39,091 nt of DNA from an uncultured Clostridia bacterium (GTDB lineage: Bacteria > Bacillota > Clostridia > Christensenellales > CALMFG01), in the NCBI GenBank assembly GCA_937863465.1, contig CALMFG010000003.1, positions 1 to 39,091 on the forward strand, written 5' to 3'. Shown here one piece after another: positions 1 through 8,844 of this stretch. The notes beneath the pieces are model-generated. The model made no database searches. It was not told the DNA's origin and saw only the letters and a program-made list of their open reading frames with translations. The position numbers and the translations under genes are program-made. The first letter of the stretch is position 1; each line of letters begins with the position of its first letter.

Positions 1-1
1 C

Positions 2-751
2 ATCATCTCCACGCCCAATATCGTCTGCCGTGCCAACTACAGCCACGCGCTGGAGATGCACCGCAAATCTGGCGCGGATATCACGCTTGTCGCCACCAAA
101 GACGCACCCGATGATTTCGATCATTCGTGCCTCTTTATGGACGTCAGCGAGGACAACGACGTGCTGGATATGACCGACGGCAACCCCCGGCGGTATGAAT
201 ATCAGTACGCGGGCACGCTGATTATCTCGCGCGAAACACTGCTCCAGCTTCTGCTTCTGGCGCCGGACATCGGCATCTATGAGCTGCTGGATCTCGTGAA
301 GGCCCACTTTGATGATTTTCGCGTCAAGTGCTATCCCTTCGCCGGATACTTGCGCCGCATCTCCTCCATCCACGACTACTTCGACTGTAGTATGGAGCTT
401 TTGGACCCCAGCGTTTCCACCCAGCTTTTTTCGGGCAGCGATATCATCTATACCAAGGTGAAAGACAACCACCCGACGCTGTATAAATCCACGTCGGACG
501 TCAAGGATTCCTGCATCGCCAGCGGAAGCACCATCGAAGGCACCATCCGAAACACGGTGCTGTTCCGTCAGGTACACCAGATGAAGAACTCGAAAATCAC
601 CAACAGCATCCTCATGGAGGGCTGCCGTGTGGGCGAAAACACCGTGCTGGATTACGTCATCGCCGACCGAAACGTCATCATCGGCGACAATGTGGTCCTA
701 AAAGGCACCCATTCCAACCCCGTCGTCTTAAAGAAGGAGATGGTGATATGA
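2..751 (+). CDS. glgD: GlgD, ADP-glucose pyrophosphorylase-like subunit (5' partial)
   Basis: The reading frame is open from base 2, so the gene enters from outside the window; the Met at 56 is internal. What remains is the end of the nucleotidyltransferase domain followed by a left-handed beta-helix of hexapeptide-type turns (IEGTIRNTVLF, ITNSILMEGCRVGENTVLDYVI, NVIIGDNVVL), which is typical of the GlgC/GlgD family. In Bacillota GlgD is the non-catalytic or regulatory partner of GlgC, which makes ADP-glucose for glycogen. The stop codon overlaps the ATG of glgA (ATGA), so the two are translationally coupled. glgC is expected just upstream, outside the window. GlgD rather than GlgC is chosen from the divergent sequence and the position directly before glgA; I am fairly sure of the family and less sure of the paralogue. 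Confidence 0.85.
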   Translation: MISTPNIVCRANYSHALEMHRKSGADITLVATKDAPDDFDHSCLFMDVSEDNDVLDMTDGNPRRYEYQYAGTLIISRETLLQLLLLAPDIGIYELLDLVKAHFDDFRVKCYPFAGYLRRISSIHDYFDCSMELLDPSVSTQLFSGSDIIYTKVKDNHPTLYKSTSDVKDSCIASGSTIEGTIRNTVLFRQVHQMKNSKITNSILMEGCRVGENTVLDYVIADRNVIIGDNVVLKGTHSNPVVLKKEMVI

Positions 752-2232
752 CCGAAAAACCGCTTTCGCTTCTGTTTGCCGCGTCCGAATGCGCTCCGCT
801 GGTCAAAACCGGCGGTCTGGCCGATGTGGTCGGCGCGCTTCCCGACGCTTTGCGAAAGCTCGGCGTTTCTGTCAGCATCATTCTGCCCTTCTACAAAACC
901 CTGCCAAAGGAAGTTCGCGAAAAGTCGGAGGATGTGAAAATCTCCGAAGTGAAAATGGGCTGGCGGCGGCAGTATATGGGTCTAAAGAAATTTGAAAGGC
1001 CCAACTGCACCTATTATTTTATCGATAACGAAACCTACTTCCTGCGCGACAACCTCTACGGCTATTATGACGACGCCGAGCGGTTCATCTACTTTTCGCT
1101 GGCTGTGGTGGAGGCCGTCAAAATCCTCGGCGGTTTTGATATCATCCATTGCCACGACTGGCAGACCGCGCTGGTCCCCACGGTTCTGAAAAAATTCTAC
1201 TACAACAAAAAAGGTTTAAAGGATGTTAAACAGGTTTTCACCATCCACAACCTGCGCTTTCAGGGCAACCTGAACCTCTCCGATTTCGTGAGCTTTTTAG
1301 GTCTTTCGGGCACCGAGCCCTGGCTGGGCGAAGCCGTCTTGGGCGACCAGGCCAATCTCTTAAAATCCGCGCTGTACAGCGCCGACGCCGTCACCACGGT
1401 CAGCCCCAACTACGCCAACGAAATCAAGATGCCCTATTACGGCGAGGGCCTCAACACATGCATTTCGGATATCGGCGGCAAATTGTCGGGCATCCTGAAC
1501 GGCATTGATACCGCCGCTTTCGACCCGGCGAACGACCCCCAGATTTTCTGGAGCTACAACGGCCTTTCGGGCAAGCATAAAAATAAAGAACGCTTTTTAT
1601 ATGAGTATACTCTGCCCAACGACGGCAGTATGATGATCGGCATGGTCACGCGGCTGGATCCCCAAAAGGGACTGGATTTGGTGTTATACGCCATCGACAA
1701 GATCATGCAGATGCCGGTGCACTTTGTCCTGCTCGGAACAGGAAACCCAGAGTATGAGCGGCTGTTTGGCTACATCGAACGGCGATACCCCGACCGCGCG
1801 CGCTGTTTTATCACCTACAGCGACGATCTGGCGCACAAAATCTACGCGGCGTCCGATGTGTTTTTAATGCCCTCCAACTTTGAGCCCTGCGGCCTCGGCC
1901 AGCTCATCGCCATGCGGTACGGCGCACTGCCCATCGTGCGGGAAACCGGCGGTTTGGCCGACACCGTGACGCCCTACAACCGCATCACGGGCGAAGGCAC
2001 TGGCTTTTCCTTCGCCAACTACAACGGCGACGAACTGCTGGCCACCGTCAAATCCGCCGTCGAGGTCTACACGTACAATAAAAGCCACTTCAACGAAATG
2101 GCCTTACGCGCTATGGCCAAGGAGTTCTCATGGGATGCCTCAGCCAAAGCGTATTTAGATATTTACTTGAGTTTAGTTAAAGACATCCACCCTGCGGCGG
2201 CCAAGGCCTCATCGCAGGACAGCGGCGCCTAA
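748..2232 (+). CDS. glgA: Glycogen synthase (ADP-glucose), GT5
   Basis: Transfers glucose from ADP-glucose to the non-reducing end of alpha-1,4-glucan in the cytoplasm. The 494 residues match the family length. The N-terminal ADP-glucose-binding motif KTGGLADVVGALP is near residue 20. HCHDWQTALVP and FTIHNLRFQG follow in the first Rossmann domain. In the second domain the motif FEPCGLGQLIAMRYGALPI, followed by RETGGLADTV, sits near residues 377-405. The ATG overlaps the glgD stop by the ATGA arrangement, and AAGGAGATGG lies just upstream inside glgD. The 3' end overlaps the end of the convergent GH13 gene by 24 bases, so there is no room for a conventional intergenic terminator. GlgA is a confident call. 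Confidence 0.96.
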   Translation: MTEKPLSLLFAASECAPLVKTGGLADVVGALPDALRKLGVSVSIILPFYKTLPKEVREKSEDVKISEVKMGWRRQYMGLKKFERPNCTYYFIDNETYFLRDNLYGYYDDAERFIYFSLAVVEAVKILGGFDIIHCHDWQTALVPTVLKKFYYNKKGLKDVKQVFTIHNLRFQGNLNLSDFVSFLGLSGTEPWLGEAVLGDQANLLKSALYSADAVTTVSPNYANEIKMPYYGEGLNTCISDIGGKLSGILNGIDTAAFDPANDPQIFWSYNGLSGKHKNKERFLYEYTLPNDGSMMIGMVTRLDPQKGLDLVLYAIDKIMQMPVHFVLLGTGNPEYERLFGYIERRYPDRARCFITYSDDLAHKIYAASDVFLMPSNFEPCGLGQLIAMRYGALPIVRETGGLADTVTPYNRITGEGTGFSFANYNGDELLATVKSAVEVYTYNKSHFNEMALRAMAKEFSWDASAKAYLDIYLSLVKDIHPAAAKASSQDSGA

Positions 2233-4008
2233 GGCGTCGATATGCACCCAGTCTTCATCCGCCGTTGCCAGATACGTCAGCACGGCTTCTTTTTTTGCCC
2301 GGGGGATGTCCGCAGTTAAGTTCATCGGGTTGATATATACCATCACGTTTTGAGATTCAGTCGTGATTTCATACTTCAGCACACCGTCGGAGGCGAAAAA
2401 CTGCACCGACCCTTGTGCAATGCCCAGCTGTTTTCGCAAAATCCCTAACTGCTTCACCCAGTCGGCCATTTGGGTGTCTCTGGTTTCCCAGCTAAACGTA
2501 CCGCGATTATACGGATCCTTATACCCCTGCATGCCAATCTCATCCCCGTAATAGATACACGGGTTTCCCGGCAAAGTGAACAGCGCCAGATAGTACAGCA
2601 TCATCCTTTTTTCGGCCAGCTCGGCCTGCGCTTTCGGCAATCGATAGTCCCGTGCCTGCCACGTGGTGAGCGCTTCGAATGCGGGCGCGTCGCCCAGCAG
2701 GGTAAAGAGACGGCTGGTGTCATGCGTGCCGGTCATGTTCATCAGCGCGCGGAAGATATCCGGCGGATAGTTTTCCTGCAGCGTCATCACGACGTTCGCA
2801 AAATCATTTACGCTTCCGCTTCCGGTCAGAAGGTCAATCAGCGCTTCCCGAAGCGGATAGTTGGAAACCGAATCCAGCGCACTGCCCAGAATATATTCCC
2901 GCGGTGTCTCATAGGAAACCTTGTTGCTCGCGTCCTCCCACACTTCGCCCAACAGCACGGCTTCGGGGTTGGCTGTTAAAACACAGGTTTTCAGCGCCCG
3001 GATAAACGCATCCGGCAGTTCATCGGCCACGTCCAGCCGCCATCCGGCTACACCCGCTTTCATCCACTGGGTCACCACACCCGTTTTTTCGTCCAGCAGG
3101 TATTTCATATAGGTGGGGTTCAGTTCGTTCACGGCGGGCAGCGCCTTCACGCCCCACCAACAGTCATAATCGTCGGGGAATTTTTTAAAGTGGTACCAGT
3201 CAAAGTAGGGGCTTTTTTTATCTTGGTATGCCCCGCCGTCGCCGTAGTGCTTGTATTTATTAAAGTAGATACTGTCCTCGCCCGTGTGCGAAAAAACGCC
3301 GTCCAGCATGATTTTGATGCCGAGTTTTCCCGCGGCTTTCACCAGTTTTTTCAGCGTATCGTTTGTGCCGTACATGCGGTCCACACGGCTGTAATCGGCG
3401 GTGTCATACTTGTGGTTGGAGACCGCCTCGAAGATGGGGTTTAAGTAGATGATATCCACGCCAAGATTCTTGATGTACGGAAGTTTCTCGATGACGCCCG
3501 CTAGGTTGCCGCCGAAGAAGTCCCACAGTACAATCTCACCGCGATCGTTTTTGATATAGACCGGTGCTTCATCCCACGACGTATGCATCAGCACATGGTC
3601 GCGGGGCATCGTGTCCTTGGCGTCCCCCTTGAAGAATCGGTCCACATAGATCTGGTACATGGTTTTGCCCTTGAACCAATCCGGAACGCTCCCGTTGCTG
3701 TGCACGGTCAGCTGATAGTCCCGCCCGTTTTCGCAAGACTTCCCGCTGTCCACGCACTTCCCAAACCGTTTCTTCTGTCCCTTGAAGACCGCTTCAAAGT
3801 GATAAAAGTATAGGCCCTTCTCTTTTTTCGGGACAAAGCGCAAGCGAAACCCGCCATCGGTTTTCTCCATCGCCGCGGGCGCTTCCAGCCCCACGACGGT
3901 AACAGCATCCGCGTTGGTTTTTACGGCAATCTCAATTGCCTCTCCCTGCTTCACTGCCCCGAACGGCGTCTTATATTCCCTGTCCCAAGCGTCATATATA
4001 AACTGCAT
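2209..4008 (-). CDS. GH13 alpha-glucan hydrolase (neopullulanase/cyclomaltodextrinase-like)
   Basis: A 599-residue glycoside hydrolase family 13 enzyme. An N-terminal beta-sandwich-like stretch (about residues 1-110) precedes the catalytic barrel, which starts at YQIYVDRFF. The four conserved regions are visible: DGVFSHTG (near 236), GWRLDVADE (nucleophile Asp, near 322), LLGEVWED (acid/base Glu, near 354) and GTHDTSR (near 431). The phrase HKYDTADYSRVD is characteristic of cyclomaltodextrinase/neopullulanase-type members. No signal peptide is seen, so it probably acts on imported or stored alpha-glucans in the cytoplasm. The start has a clear site (TAGGAG, 6 bases before ATG). It lies 20 bases after the large membrane-protein gene and is probably co-transcribed with it. 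The exact substrate (pullulan, cyclodextrin or maltodextrin) cannot be fixed from sequence. Confidence 0.92.
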   Translation of the reverse strand: MQFIYDAWDREYKTPFGAVKQGEAIEIAVKTNADAVTVVGLEAPAAMEKTDGGFRLRFVPKKEKGLYFYHFEAVFKGQKKRFGKCVDSGKSCENGRDYQLTVHSNGSVPDWFKGKTMYQIYVDRFFKGDAKDTMPRDHVLMHTSWDEAPVYIKNDRGEIVLWDFFGGNLAGVIEKLPYIKNLGVDIIYLNPIFEAVSNHKYDTADYSRVDRMYGTNDTLKKLVKAAGKLGIKIMLDGVFSHTGEDSIYFNKYKHYGDGGAYQDKKSPYFDWYHFKKFPDDYDCWWGVKALPAVNELNPTYMKYLLDEKTGVVTQWMKAGVAGWRLDVADELPDAFIRALKTCVLTANPEAVLLGEVWEDASNKVSYETPREYILGSALDSVSNYPLREALIDLLTGSGSVNDFANVVMTLQENYPPDIFRALMNMTGTHDTSRLFTLLGDAPAFEALTTWQARDYRLPKAQAELAEKRMMLYYLALFTLPGNPCIYYGDEIGMQGYKDPYNRGTFSWETRDTQMADWVKQLGILRKQLGIAQGSVQFFASDGVLKYEITTESQNVMVYINPMNLTADIPRAKKEAVLTYLATADEDWVHIDALGAAVLR

Positions 4009-4028
4009 CGAATGCTCCTAATACCCCT

Positions 4029-6929
4029 TTATTTCCCCTGCGCCGTATCGCCGTCGTTCAGAATGGCGTACCCGGTCAGCGTGATTTCGCTGTCTGAAGA
4101 CAGCGTCCATGTCCGAGCGCCGTCGGCCCAATAATTGTTGTCGGCCGAAAGGCGAATCGCATAGCGCTGAGTACCCGCTCTGACCAAAAAGCCGAAGTTG
4201 CCGGTATCCTGCGCGTCTACTTGCAGTGTCACCAACGCATAACCGTCAGCGTCAGCAGAAATCTCCAGCACCAGATTGGCCGGTGCCCCGGTTTTGTTGA
4301 CATCTGCGGAAAACATGGTTTCTTTGTCCACATGGGCGCTGACCGCCGAAAGGCTGCCGATCGCGTCGCCCGCATCCGCCGCCCAAAGCAGCGGCACATA
4401 GGCCAGCGTCCGTTCTTGCGCCTTGTCGTACCCGGTCATAATCGTATAGTCACTCCACAGCGCCTCGGCGTAATCCGACCATATATCCTTCCTGGCATAG
4501 ATATCGAATCCATCCATACGAATCAGCGGCATGTAATTATCATAGATATATTCAAACAGCAGATAATACTTGTAGTCAGTGGCCACCCCGTCGATATCGG
4601 TGCCGAACCCAAAATCCTCGCTTTCGGCGTTGGGCAGAATAGCCAGCGGCGCGTCGGCCGCCTGAATCTCGCGGATGGCCATCTCCTGCATGGTGTCGCC
4701 GTTCAGCATAGCCGGAACCTGATTGACATAGTTCGGGTTCTTCCGGCCGGTCAGCGCGTACATGTAGTTGACCGAAGCAAGATCGACATAGGTTTGATCG
4801 TCCTCCAGCACGGTGTCCAGAATATCGGTGAACTTCGCAATCTCGGGGTCGGCTTCAACATTAACCCGTGTGCCGTTAAATGCGTAGCCTTCTTCGTACT
4901 GTTCCTGATAGTTACTCGCGCTCATGGCGTTGGCCGCGAGGTTGTAGCGTCCCAGCGTCATCTGCGGAATATTCACCGCACTGTTCAGCGAGGGATAAGC
5001 AACGCCCATCACCATGAGGAACCCCATTATCCCAAAGCAGAAGCCGACGATGCGGATGACACCTTCTTTTTTGACGGCGCTTAAAGCCAGCATGGCCGGA
5101 AAATACGTTCCCGCAATATACCAGATCATCTCCTCAATCAGCGAATGGCGGATGATGCCGCGCGGCAGATTGACAAAGTAAAAGATGGCGAAGAACAGGA
5201 AGACGGCGATGGCCGGTTTGGAGTACTCCTGCTTGTCCTTGCAGGAGAAATATTGAAAAGCGAAGAACAGCACGGCCGCAATCATGGACAGCGGCATGAC
5301 GAAATAGACCAGATTATAGACGAAGCTGTTGCGGTCACCCGGCGCAAAGTACGCCCAGTTCTGGCTGGAACCCGCCGCCATCAGAATCTCGCGCAGGCGC
5401 GCCAGCGGCGGAACGTTCTTGATAAAGCATAGACCCAAATACAGCCCGCCGAAGGCCAAAACCGTAAAGAACCCCGCGATAAGCAGCGAGAATATCCGGC
5501 GGCCTTCTCCGCGCTTTAAGTACACCAGCACATAGGCCGAAACACCGCCGACGATGGAGGCCACGCCGATATCCAGACTGTAGAGACAGAGTATGGCGCA
5601 AACCAGCGCAAACCAGAAACGGTTCTTGCCCGAATCCTCCTGCACCAACCTGACCAACACGATCACCATGACCACCGACATGACCAGCATGGGCGGCAGA
5701 AGCATCCGAAGGAACGGGAACCCCAGCACAAAGACAAATGCGGTAGTGTCGTCCAAAATCCGCCGGAACAGCGCATAGGCCAGCACATAGTAAATCGCGA
5801 AATAGTAATTGACATACAATCCGGCCGTCCATGGCTCATAGCCGTTAAGCAGCTCGGTCAGGTAGGCAAACACCTGCGAGGACAGCATATGCGCATCAAA
5901 CGTTTCGATAATCGGGATACTGCCGTATCGGAACAGGTGATCCACCGATATCCCGTAATTGGCGTACTCAAAAATGCTGCCCGTACTTTCAATCTGCCTA
6001 ATCGGCTGAGAAAGAATCAGCCCCATGATGAGCACCGCCACCGGTAAAAACAGGCGGTATATCTTCATGGCCTGCTTGGTCTTCTTGGTCTTTATCCACA
6101 GAAATGCGCCCAAAACGACCGCCGCCAGCATGATGACCAGATACATCTCATACTGGATATTCAAAACAACGTTGAAGCGTTTATTGATGATGTTCAGCGC
6201 TTCCAACCCCGCCATCTGCAGAACCGCGGTGAACATCAGGGGGATGGTCGCAATGATGATTTTATTCTTCTGTTTGCTCAGCCTGGTCTGGAACAACAAA
6301 AACAGCACCAGTGCGATGCCGCCGCCCAAGCCCAGCAATGCAAACGGCATCACCGTATCGCTTAAGGATAGCTTCATTAAAAATGTGCCCGCAAAGGCCG
6401 TCAGGGGCACCGTCAGCGCCAGACTTAAAAAAAGCAGATCATAGTCCCGGTACTGGTCTTTCTCCAGCGCGATATACAGATAGGCCAAAAACATGGGCAC
6501 AGCAAAGACCACGGCCAGCACCAGCATTTCGGCGGCTGTGTACGCCGCCAGCAATCCCGCAATCAGCGATACGATGCCCAGCATGGCTGTGTGCTTGATA
6601 AAAAAGATGGTTCGTTTGTTTTCTTCGGTGCGTTTTAGGGTTTTAAAAATGCGAAACAAAATCAGCGCGCCCACAGCCGTAATCACAAAGACCGCGAGAA
6701 TTAAAAGATAGTACCGCTGAATCCGAACAGAAATGTCCGAATTGTTCAGGGTGCTCTGCGAGATAACGTGCTCGGAAAAATCCGTGATGGGATAGGCCTT
6801 GGTGAGGGTGTTCTTAAAAAACGGCAGTATGCCTGCCAGCCCCAAAAATCCCGCGCTGAAAACACAGGCGAAAAATATATTGGTATGTGCGGATACGCTT
6901 TCTTTCAGGCGCTTCATCCATGGAATCAT
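4029..6929 (-). CDS. Large polytopic membrane protein with C-terminal extracytoplasmic domain, unknown function
   Basis: A 966-residue protein. About the first 680 residues contain many hydrophobic segments, beginning at FFACVFSAGFLGLAG and continuing to IMGFLMVMGVAYP. The last 280 or so residues are polar and probably outside the cell, ending in a beta-rich part (LVLEISADADGYALVTLQV). The loop IPIIETFDAHML and the overall plan resemble GT-C type glycosyltransferases or other surface-glycan membrane enzymes, but I could not identify a diagnostic catalytic motif, so this is only a suggestion. The start ATG is preceded by AGAGG at 8 bases. It is 97 bases downstream of pgmB and 20 bases upstream of the GH13 gene, and all three run in the same direction. 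Confidence 0.8.
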   Translation of the reverse strand: MIPWMKRLKESVSAHTNIFFACVFSAGFLGLAGILPFFKNTLTKAYPITDFSEHVISQSTLNNSDISVRIQRYYLLILAVFVITAVGALILFRIFKTLKRTEENKRTIFFIKHTAMLGIVSLIAGLLAAYTAAEMLVLAVVFAVPMFLAYLYIALEKDQYRDYDLLFLSLALTVPLTAFAGTFLMKLSLSDTVMPFALLGLGGGIALVLFLLFQTRLSKQKNKIIIATIPLMFTAVLQMAGLEALNIINKRFNVVLNIQYEMYLVIMLAAVVLGAFLWIKTKKTKQAMKIYRLFLPVAVLIMGLILSQPIRQIESTGSIFEYANYGISVDHLFRYGSIPIIETFDAHMLSSQVFAYLTELLNGYEPWTAGLYVNYYFAIYYVLAYALFRRILDDTTAFVFVLGFPFLRMLLPPMLVMSVVMVIVLVRLVQEDSGKNRFWFALVCAILCLYSLDIGVASIVGGVSAYVLVYLKRGEGRRIFSLLIAGFFTVLAFGGLYLGLCFIKNVPPLARLREILMAAGSSQNWAYFAPGDRNSFVYNLVYFVMPLSMIAAVLFFAFQYFSCKDKQEYSKPAIAVFLFFAIFYFVNLPRGIIRHSLIEEMIWYIAGTYFPAMLALSAVKKEGVIRIVGFCFGIMGFLMVMGVAYPSLNSAVNIPQMTLGRYNLAANAMSASNYQEQYEEGYAFNGTRVNVEADPEIAKFTDILDTVLEDDQTYVDLASVNYMYALTGRKNPNYVNQVPAMLNGDTMQEMAIREIQAADAPLAILPNAESEDFGFGTDIDGVATDYKYYLLFEYIYDNYMPLIRMDGFDIYARKDIWSDYAEALWSDYTIMTGYDKAQERTLAYVPLLWAADAGDAIGSLSAVSAHVDKETMFSADVNKTGAPANLVLEISADADGYALVTLQVDAQDTGNFGFLVRAGTQRYAIRLSADNNYWADGARTWTLSSDSEITLTGYAILNDGDTAQGK

Positions 6930-7026
6930 CGGTTTGCCTCTTGTCTGTGTATGTCGTTTTTAGTTTCTGATTAAACAAAATCCCTTGCAGGTTTCATCAT
7001 ACGCTATTTTCGCGCGTAAGAAAACC

Positions 7027-7698
7027 CTAACCTTTTGCTGTACGTTTCGCCGCATCATGGATAGCGGCCAGCTTCGCCGCGTTTTCCCCCAAAAGCGATG
7101 CCAGCATCCTGTCCGCGCTCGATAGCGGCGTTTTGCCCACGCCCAACGCCGTCATGCCTGCCGCTTTAGCCGCCGCAATGCCCGCTTCGGCGTCTTCGAT
7201 GACCAGACAGCTTTCGGGAGCCTCGCCAAGCGCCACGGCGCAGGCCAGAAATATCGCGGGGTCGGGCTTGGACTTTAGCCCAGCATTCCCGTCCACCACC
7301 GCATCGAAGGCTTTTGTCAGCTTCAGTCGTTTTAAAATTTTGGGCGTGTTTCGGCTGGAAGACCCCACAGCCGTCTTGATTCCGCTTTGCCGCAAGTCGG
7401 CAATCAGGTCTTTCACGCCCGGCAGCATATCTTCGGGCTTAAGTTTACCCAGCAGCCGTCGATATCGTCGATTTTTGGCCCCAGCGATGCGGTTAAATTC
7501 CCTTTGGCCGATTGTTTTCTGGTTGACATCCAATATGATCTGCAGGCTTTCGGCGCGGCTGATACCGCGTAACCGGTCATTGATTTCAAAATTAAATTCC
7601 AAACCCTTCCGATCGGTCAGCGCTTTCCAGGCCTCATAATGGTAGATGTCGGTGGACACAATCACACCGTCCAGGTCGAATATCACTGCTTTCAGCAT
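7027..7698 (-). CDS. pgmB: Beta-phosphoglucomutase (HAD superfamily)
   Basis: Interconverts beta-glucose 1-phosphate and glucose 6-phosphate in the cytoplasm, usually after phosphorolysis of maltose or related disaccharides. Motif 1 FDLDGVI carries the nucleophile Asp and the general acid/base Asp (residues 8 and 10). YHYEAW and RLRGISRAESLQIIL form the cap region and match beta-phosphoglucomutase better than other HAD phosphatases. Motif 2 is GSSSRNT, motif 3 Lys is in LKSKPDP, and motif 4 is VIEDAEAGI. The track's GTG start at 7713 is rejected because the Shine-Dalgarno GAGGAG lies between it and the ATG at 7698; starting there gives 223 residues, close to the family length. No maltose or trehalose phosphorylase is in the window. 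Confidence 0.9.
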   Translation of the reverse strand: MLKAVIFDLDGVIVSTDIYHYEAWKALTDRKGLEFNFEINDRLRGISRAESLQIILDVNQKTIGQREFNRIAGAKNRRYRRLLGKLKPEDMLPGVKDLIADLRQSGIKTAVGSSSRNTPKILKRLKLTKAFDAVVDGNAGLKSKPDPAIFLACAVALGEAPESCLVIEDAEAGIAAAKAAGMTALGVGKTPLSSADRMLASLLGENAAKLAAIHDAAKRTAKG

Positions 7699-7730
7699 CG
7701 CGTTGCTCCTCACTTACCTGCATGAATTTT

Positions 7731-7759
7731 ATTCTACCACAATTGTATCAATCAATAAA
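7731..7759 (-). promoter_or_regulatory. Possible promoter for pgmB
   Basis: On the minus strand TTTATT and TAGAAT are separated by 17 bases, with the -10 box about 33 bases before the pgmB ATG. The -10 differs from consensus at one position and the -35 is poor. The -35 overlaps the U-tract of the preceding terminator, which makes this a compact operon boundary. Weak evidence. Confidence 0.35.
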
Positions 7760-7804
7760 AAAAATCTGGGTTGACGGCACTTGATTTGTGCCCGTTACGC
7801 CAGA
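7757..7804 (-). terminator. Intrinsic terminator after the NusG-II/Gx-transporter operon
   Basis: On the minus strand an outer stem TCTGG/CCAGA encloses an inner stem GGCAC/GTGCC, followed directly by eight T residues. It lies 23 bases after the Gx-transporter stop codon and upstream of pgmB, so it separates the two transcription units. Confidence 0.8.
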
Positions 7805-7826
7805 AATTTTCCATAAAGCCATCCGC

Positions 7827-8357
7827 TTAACGCGCCCCGGATTTTAATACCCGCTGAAACGGCCGATAGACAAAATAGACGACCAGCCCGACAAACAACC
7901 CGGTGATGACCGAAATGACCACCAACCAGGGCAGATAATACAGAAGCGACGCGGTAGACATGACAAACATGGCCACCAGCACCTGTCCTGTGCTGTGCGC
8001 CACCGCACCCATCACACTGACAAACAGCACCGAAAAGCCAATCTGCTCTTTTTTGTACATACGCGTCAAAAGAAACATCACGACCAGCGACAAAATCCCG
8101 CCGGCCAGCGAATAAGCCAGCGACATGACCGAGGTGAACAGCAATGACGAGACAACGGCGCGGACAAACAAAATCACCAGCGCGTCGGCAAAGCCCAGTG
8201 TCAACAGCGCCAGAAGTGCCACAATATTAGGCAAGCCGATCTTGGCTCCCGGAATAGGCAGCGCGGGAATCAGCGTTTCCACGTACGCCAGAATCAGTGC
8301 CACCGCAATCAGCATGGCCATGGTCGATATGTACCGCGGACTCTTTCGATTCATCAT
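7827..8357 (-). CDS. Gx transporter family / heptaprenyl diphosphate synthase component I-like membrane protein
   Basis: A 176-residue membrane protein with about five hydrophobic segments. LPIPGAKIGLPNIVALLALL and the following FADALVILFVRA are typical of the family annotated as Gx transporter or heptaprenyl-diphosphate-synthase component I, which resembles the S-components of ECF transporters. The track start at 8387 lies inside the upstream gene. The ATG at 8357, 4 bases after the upstream TAG and preceded by GGGGAA, is preferred. The pairing with a NusG-II protein and a divergent ApbE is recurrent in Bacillota and points to extracytoplasmic flavin attachment or to transport of flavin or a quinone-like precursor; the exact role is unproven. 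Confidence 0.85.
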   Translation of the reverse strand: MMNRKSPRYISTMAMLIAVALILAYVETLIPALPIPGAKIGLPNIVALLALLTLGFADALVILFVRAVVSSLLFTSVMSLAYSLAGGILSLVVMFLLTRMYKKEQIGFSVLFVSVMGAVAHSTGQVLVAMFVMSTASLLYYLPWLVVISVITGLFVGLVVYFVYRPFQRVLKSGAR

Positions 8358-8361
8358 ATCT

Positions 8362-8709
8362 CTATTCCCCGTCCACAATCTCAACAATCAGCTTATGCGG
8401 CAGACAGACGATAGTATCATGCAGATACTCGGCGCTTTTGGTGTTGACACACACCTGGTTGGCGCAGTCCGCCCAATCCACATCCACCGTGCCGTTTTTA
8501 ATCACCACATGGTTTTCGCCGAGGTCGGTCGATATGGTGAATTCGGTATCCAAATCATCGGTCAGCGGGATGGTGTCATACAGTTCTCCGTCCACCGTAA
8601 TTTTAACATACAGCTGGTTCTGCGAAGCACTCGAAAGCCGCATAAACACCAACGCGCCCACAGCCGCCAGCAGTATGATGCCGATGATGATGATTTCTCT
8701 TTTTTTCAT
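8362..8709 (-). CDS. NusG domain II-containing membrane-anchored protein
   Basis: A 115-residue protein with one N-terminal membrane anchor (IIIIGIILLAAVGALVF) and a small beta-domain outside. The C-terminal half has the family hallmark: DWADCANQVCVNTK followed by IVCLPHKLIVEI. Three Cys are visible, one in CLPHKL and two in the CANQVC pair. The track start at 8751 is rejected in favour of ATG at 8709, which is preceded by TTGGAGA. The gene is 4 bases before the Gx-transporter gene and is transcribed from a consensus promoter. Such proteins are commonly found beside ApbE-type flavin transferases; the biochemical role is not established. Confidence 0.85.
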   Translation of the reverse strand: MKKREIIIIGIILLAAVGALVFMRLSSASQNQLYVKITVDGELYDTIPLTDDLDTEFTISTDLGENHVVIKNGTVDVDWADCANQVCVNTKSAEYLHDTIVCLPHKLIVEIVDGE

Positions 8710-8760
8710 ATGTTCTCCAATGTGTGCGGGTTTTTGCATGGCACGCTTCAACCCGCCGAA

Positions 8761-8777
8761 ACGGTGTGATATACCGT
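8761..8777. promoter_or_regulatory. Inverted repeat at the transcription start of the NusG-II operon
   Basis: ACGGT and ACCGT arms flank 7 bases, placing the element at about +1 to +15 of the minus-strand promoter. It overlaps a CCGAAACGG motif (8756-8764) that shares CCGAAA with the palindrome at 8826. A possible operator; short arms keep confidence low. Confidence 0.35.
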
Positions 8778-8806
8778 ATTATATGCATCATCAGACGCTT
8801 TGTCAA
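8778..8806 (-). promoter_or_regulatory. Consensus sigma-A promoter for NusG-II/Gx-transporter operon
   Basis: On the minus strand TTGACA and TATAAT are separated by exactly 17 bases, a perfect match to the housekeeping consensus at both boxes. The leader to the ATG at 8709 is about 60 bases. A 19-base palindrome is centred on the -35 box, so this strong promoter is probably repressed by a dimeric protein under some condition. Confidence 0.9.
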
Positions 8807-8812
8807 AGCGTC
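8794..8812. promoter_or_regulatory. Palindromic operator over the -35 box
   Basis: GACGCTTTG and CAAAGCGTC are perfect 9-base arms around one central base. The -35 TTGACA of the minus-strand promoter lies inside it. The size and position fit a repressor site. I do not recognise the regulator. Confidence 0.65.
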
Positions 8813-8825
8813 GGTATCCATGTTT

Positions 8826-8839
8826 ACCGAAATTTCGGT
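8826..8839. promoter_or_regulatory. 14-base palindrome between divergent promoters
   Basis: ACCGAAATTTCGGT is a perfect palindrome. It lies just upstream of the apbE -35 box (8845) and behind the NusG-II -35 box, where a single regulator could act on both directions. Confidence 0.55.
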
Positions 8840-8844
8840 TTTGT

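Noticed and set aside
4221-5084. 287-residue plus-strand ORF
   Set aside because: Antisense to the 966-residue membrane protein, His/Arg/Val-rich, no recognisable family and no ribosome site.
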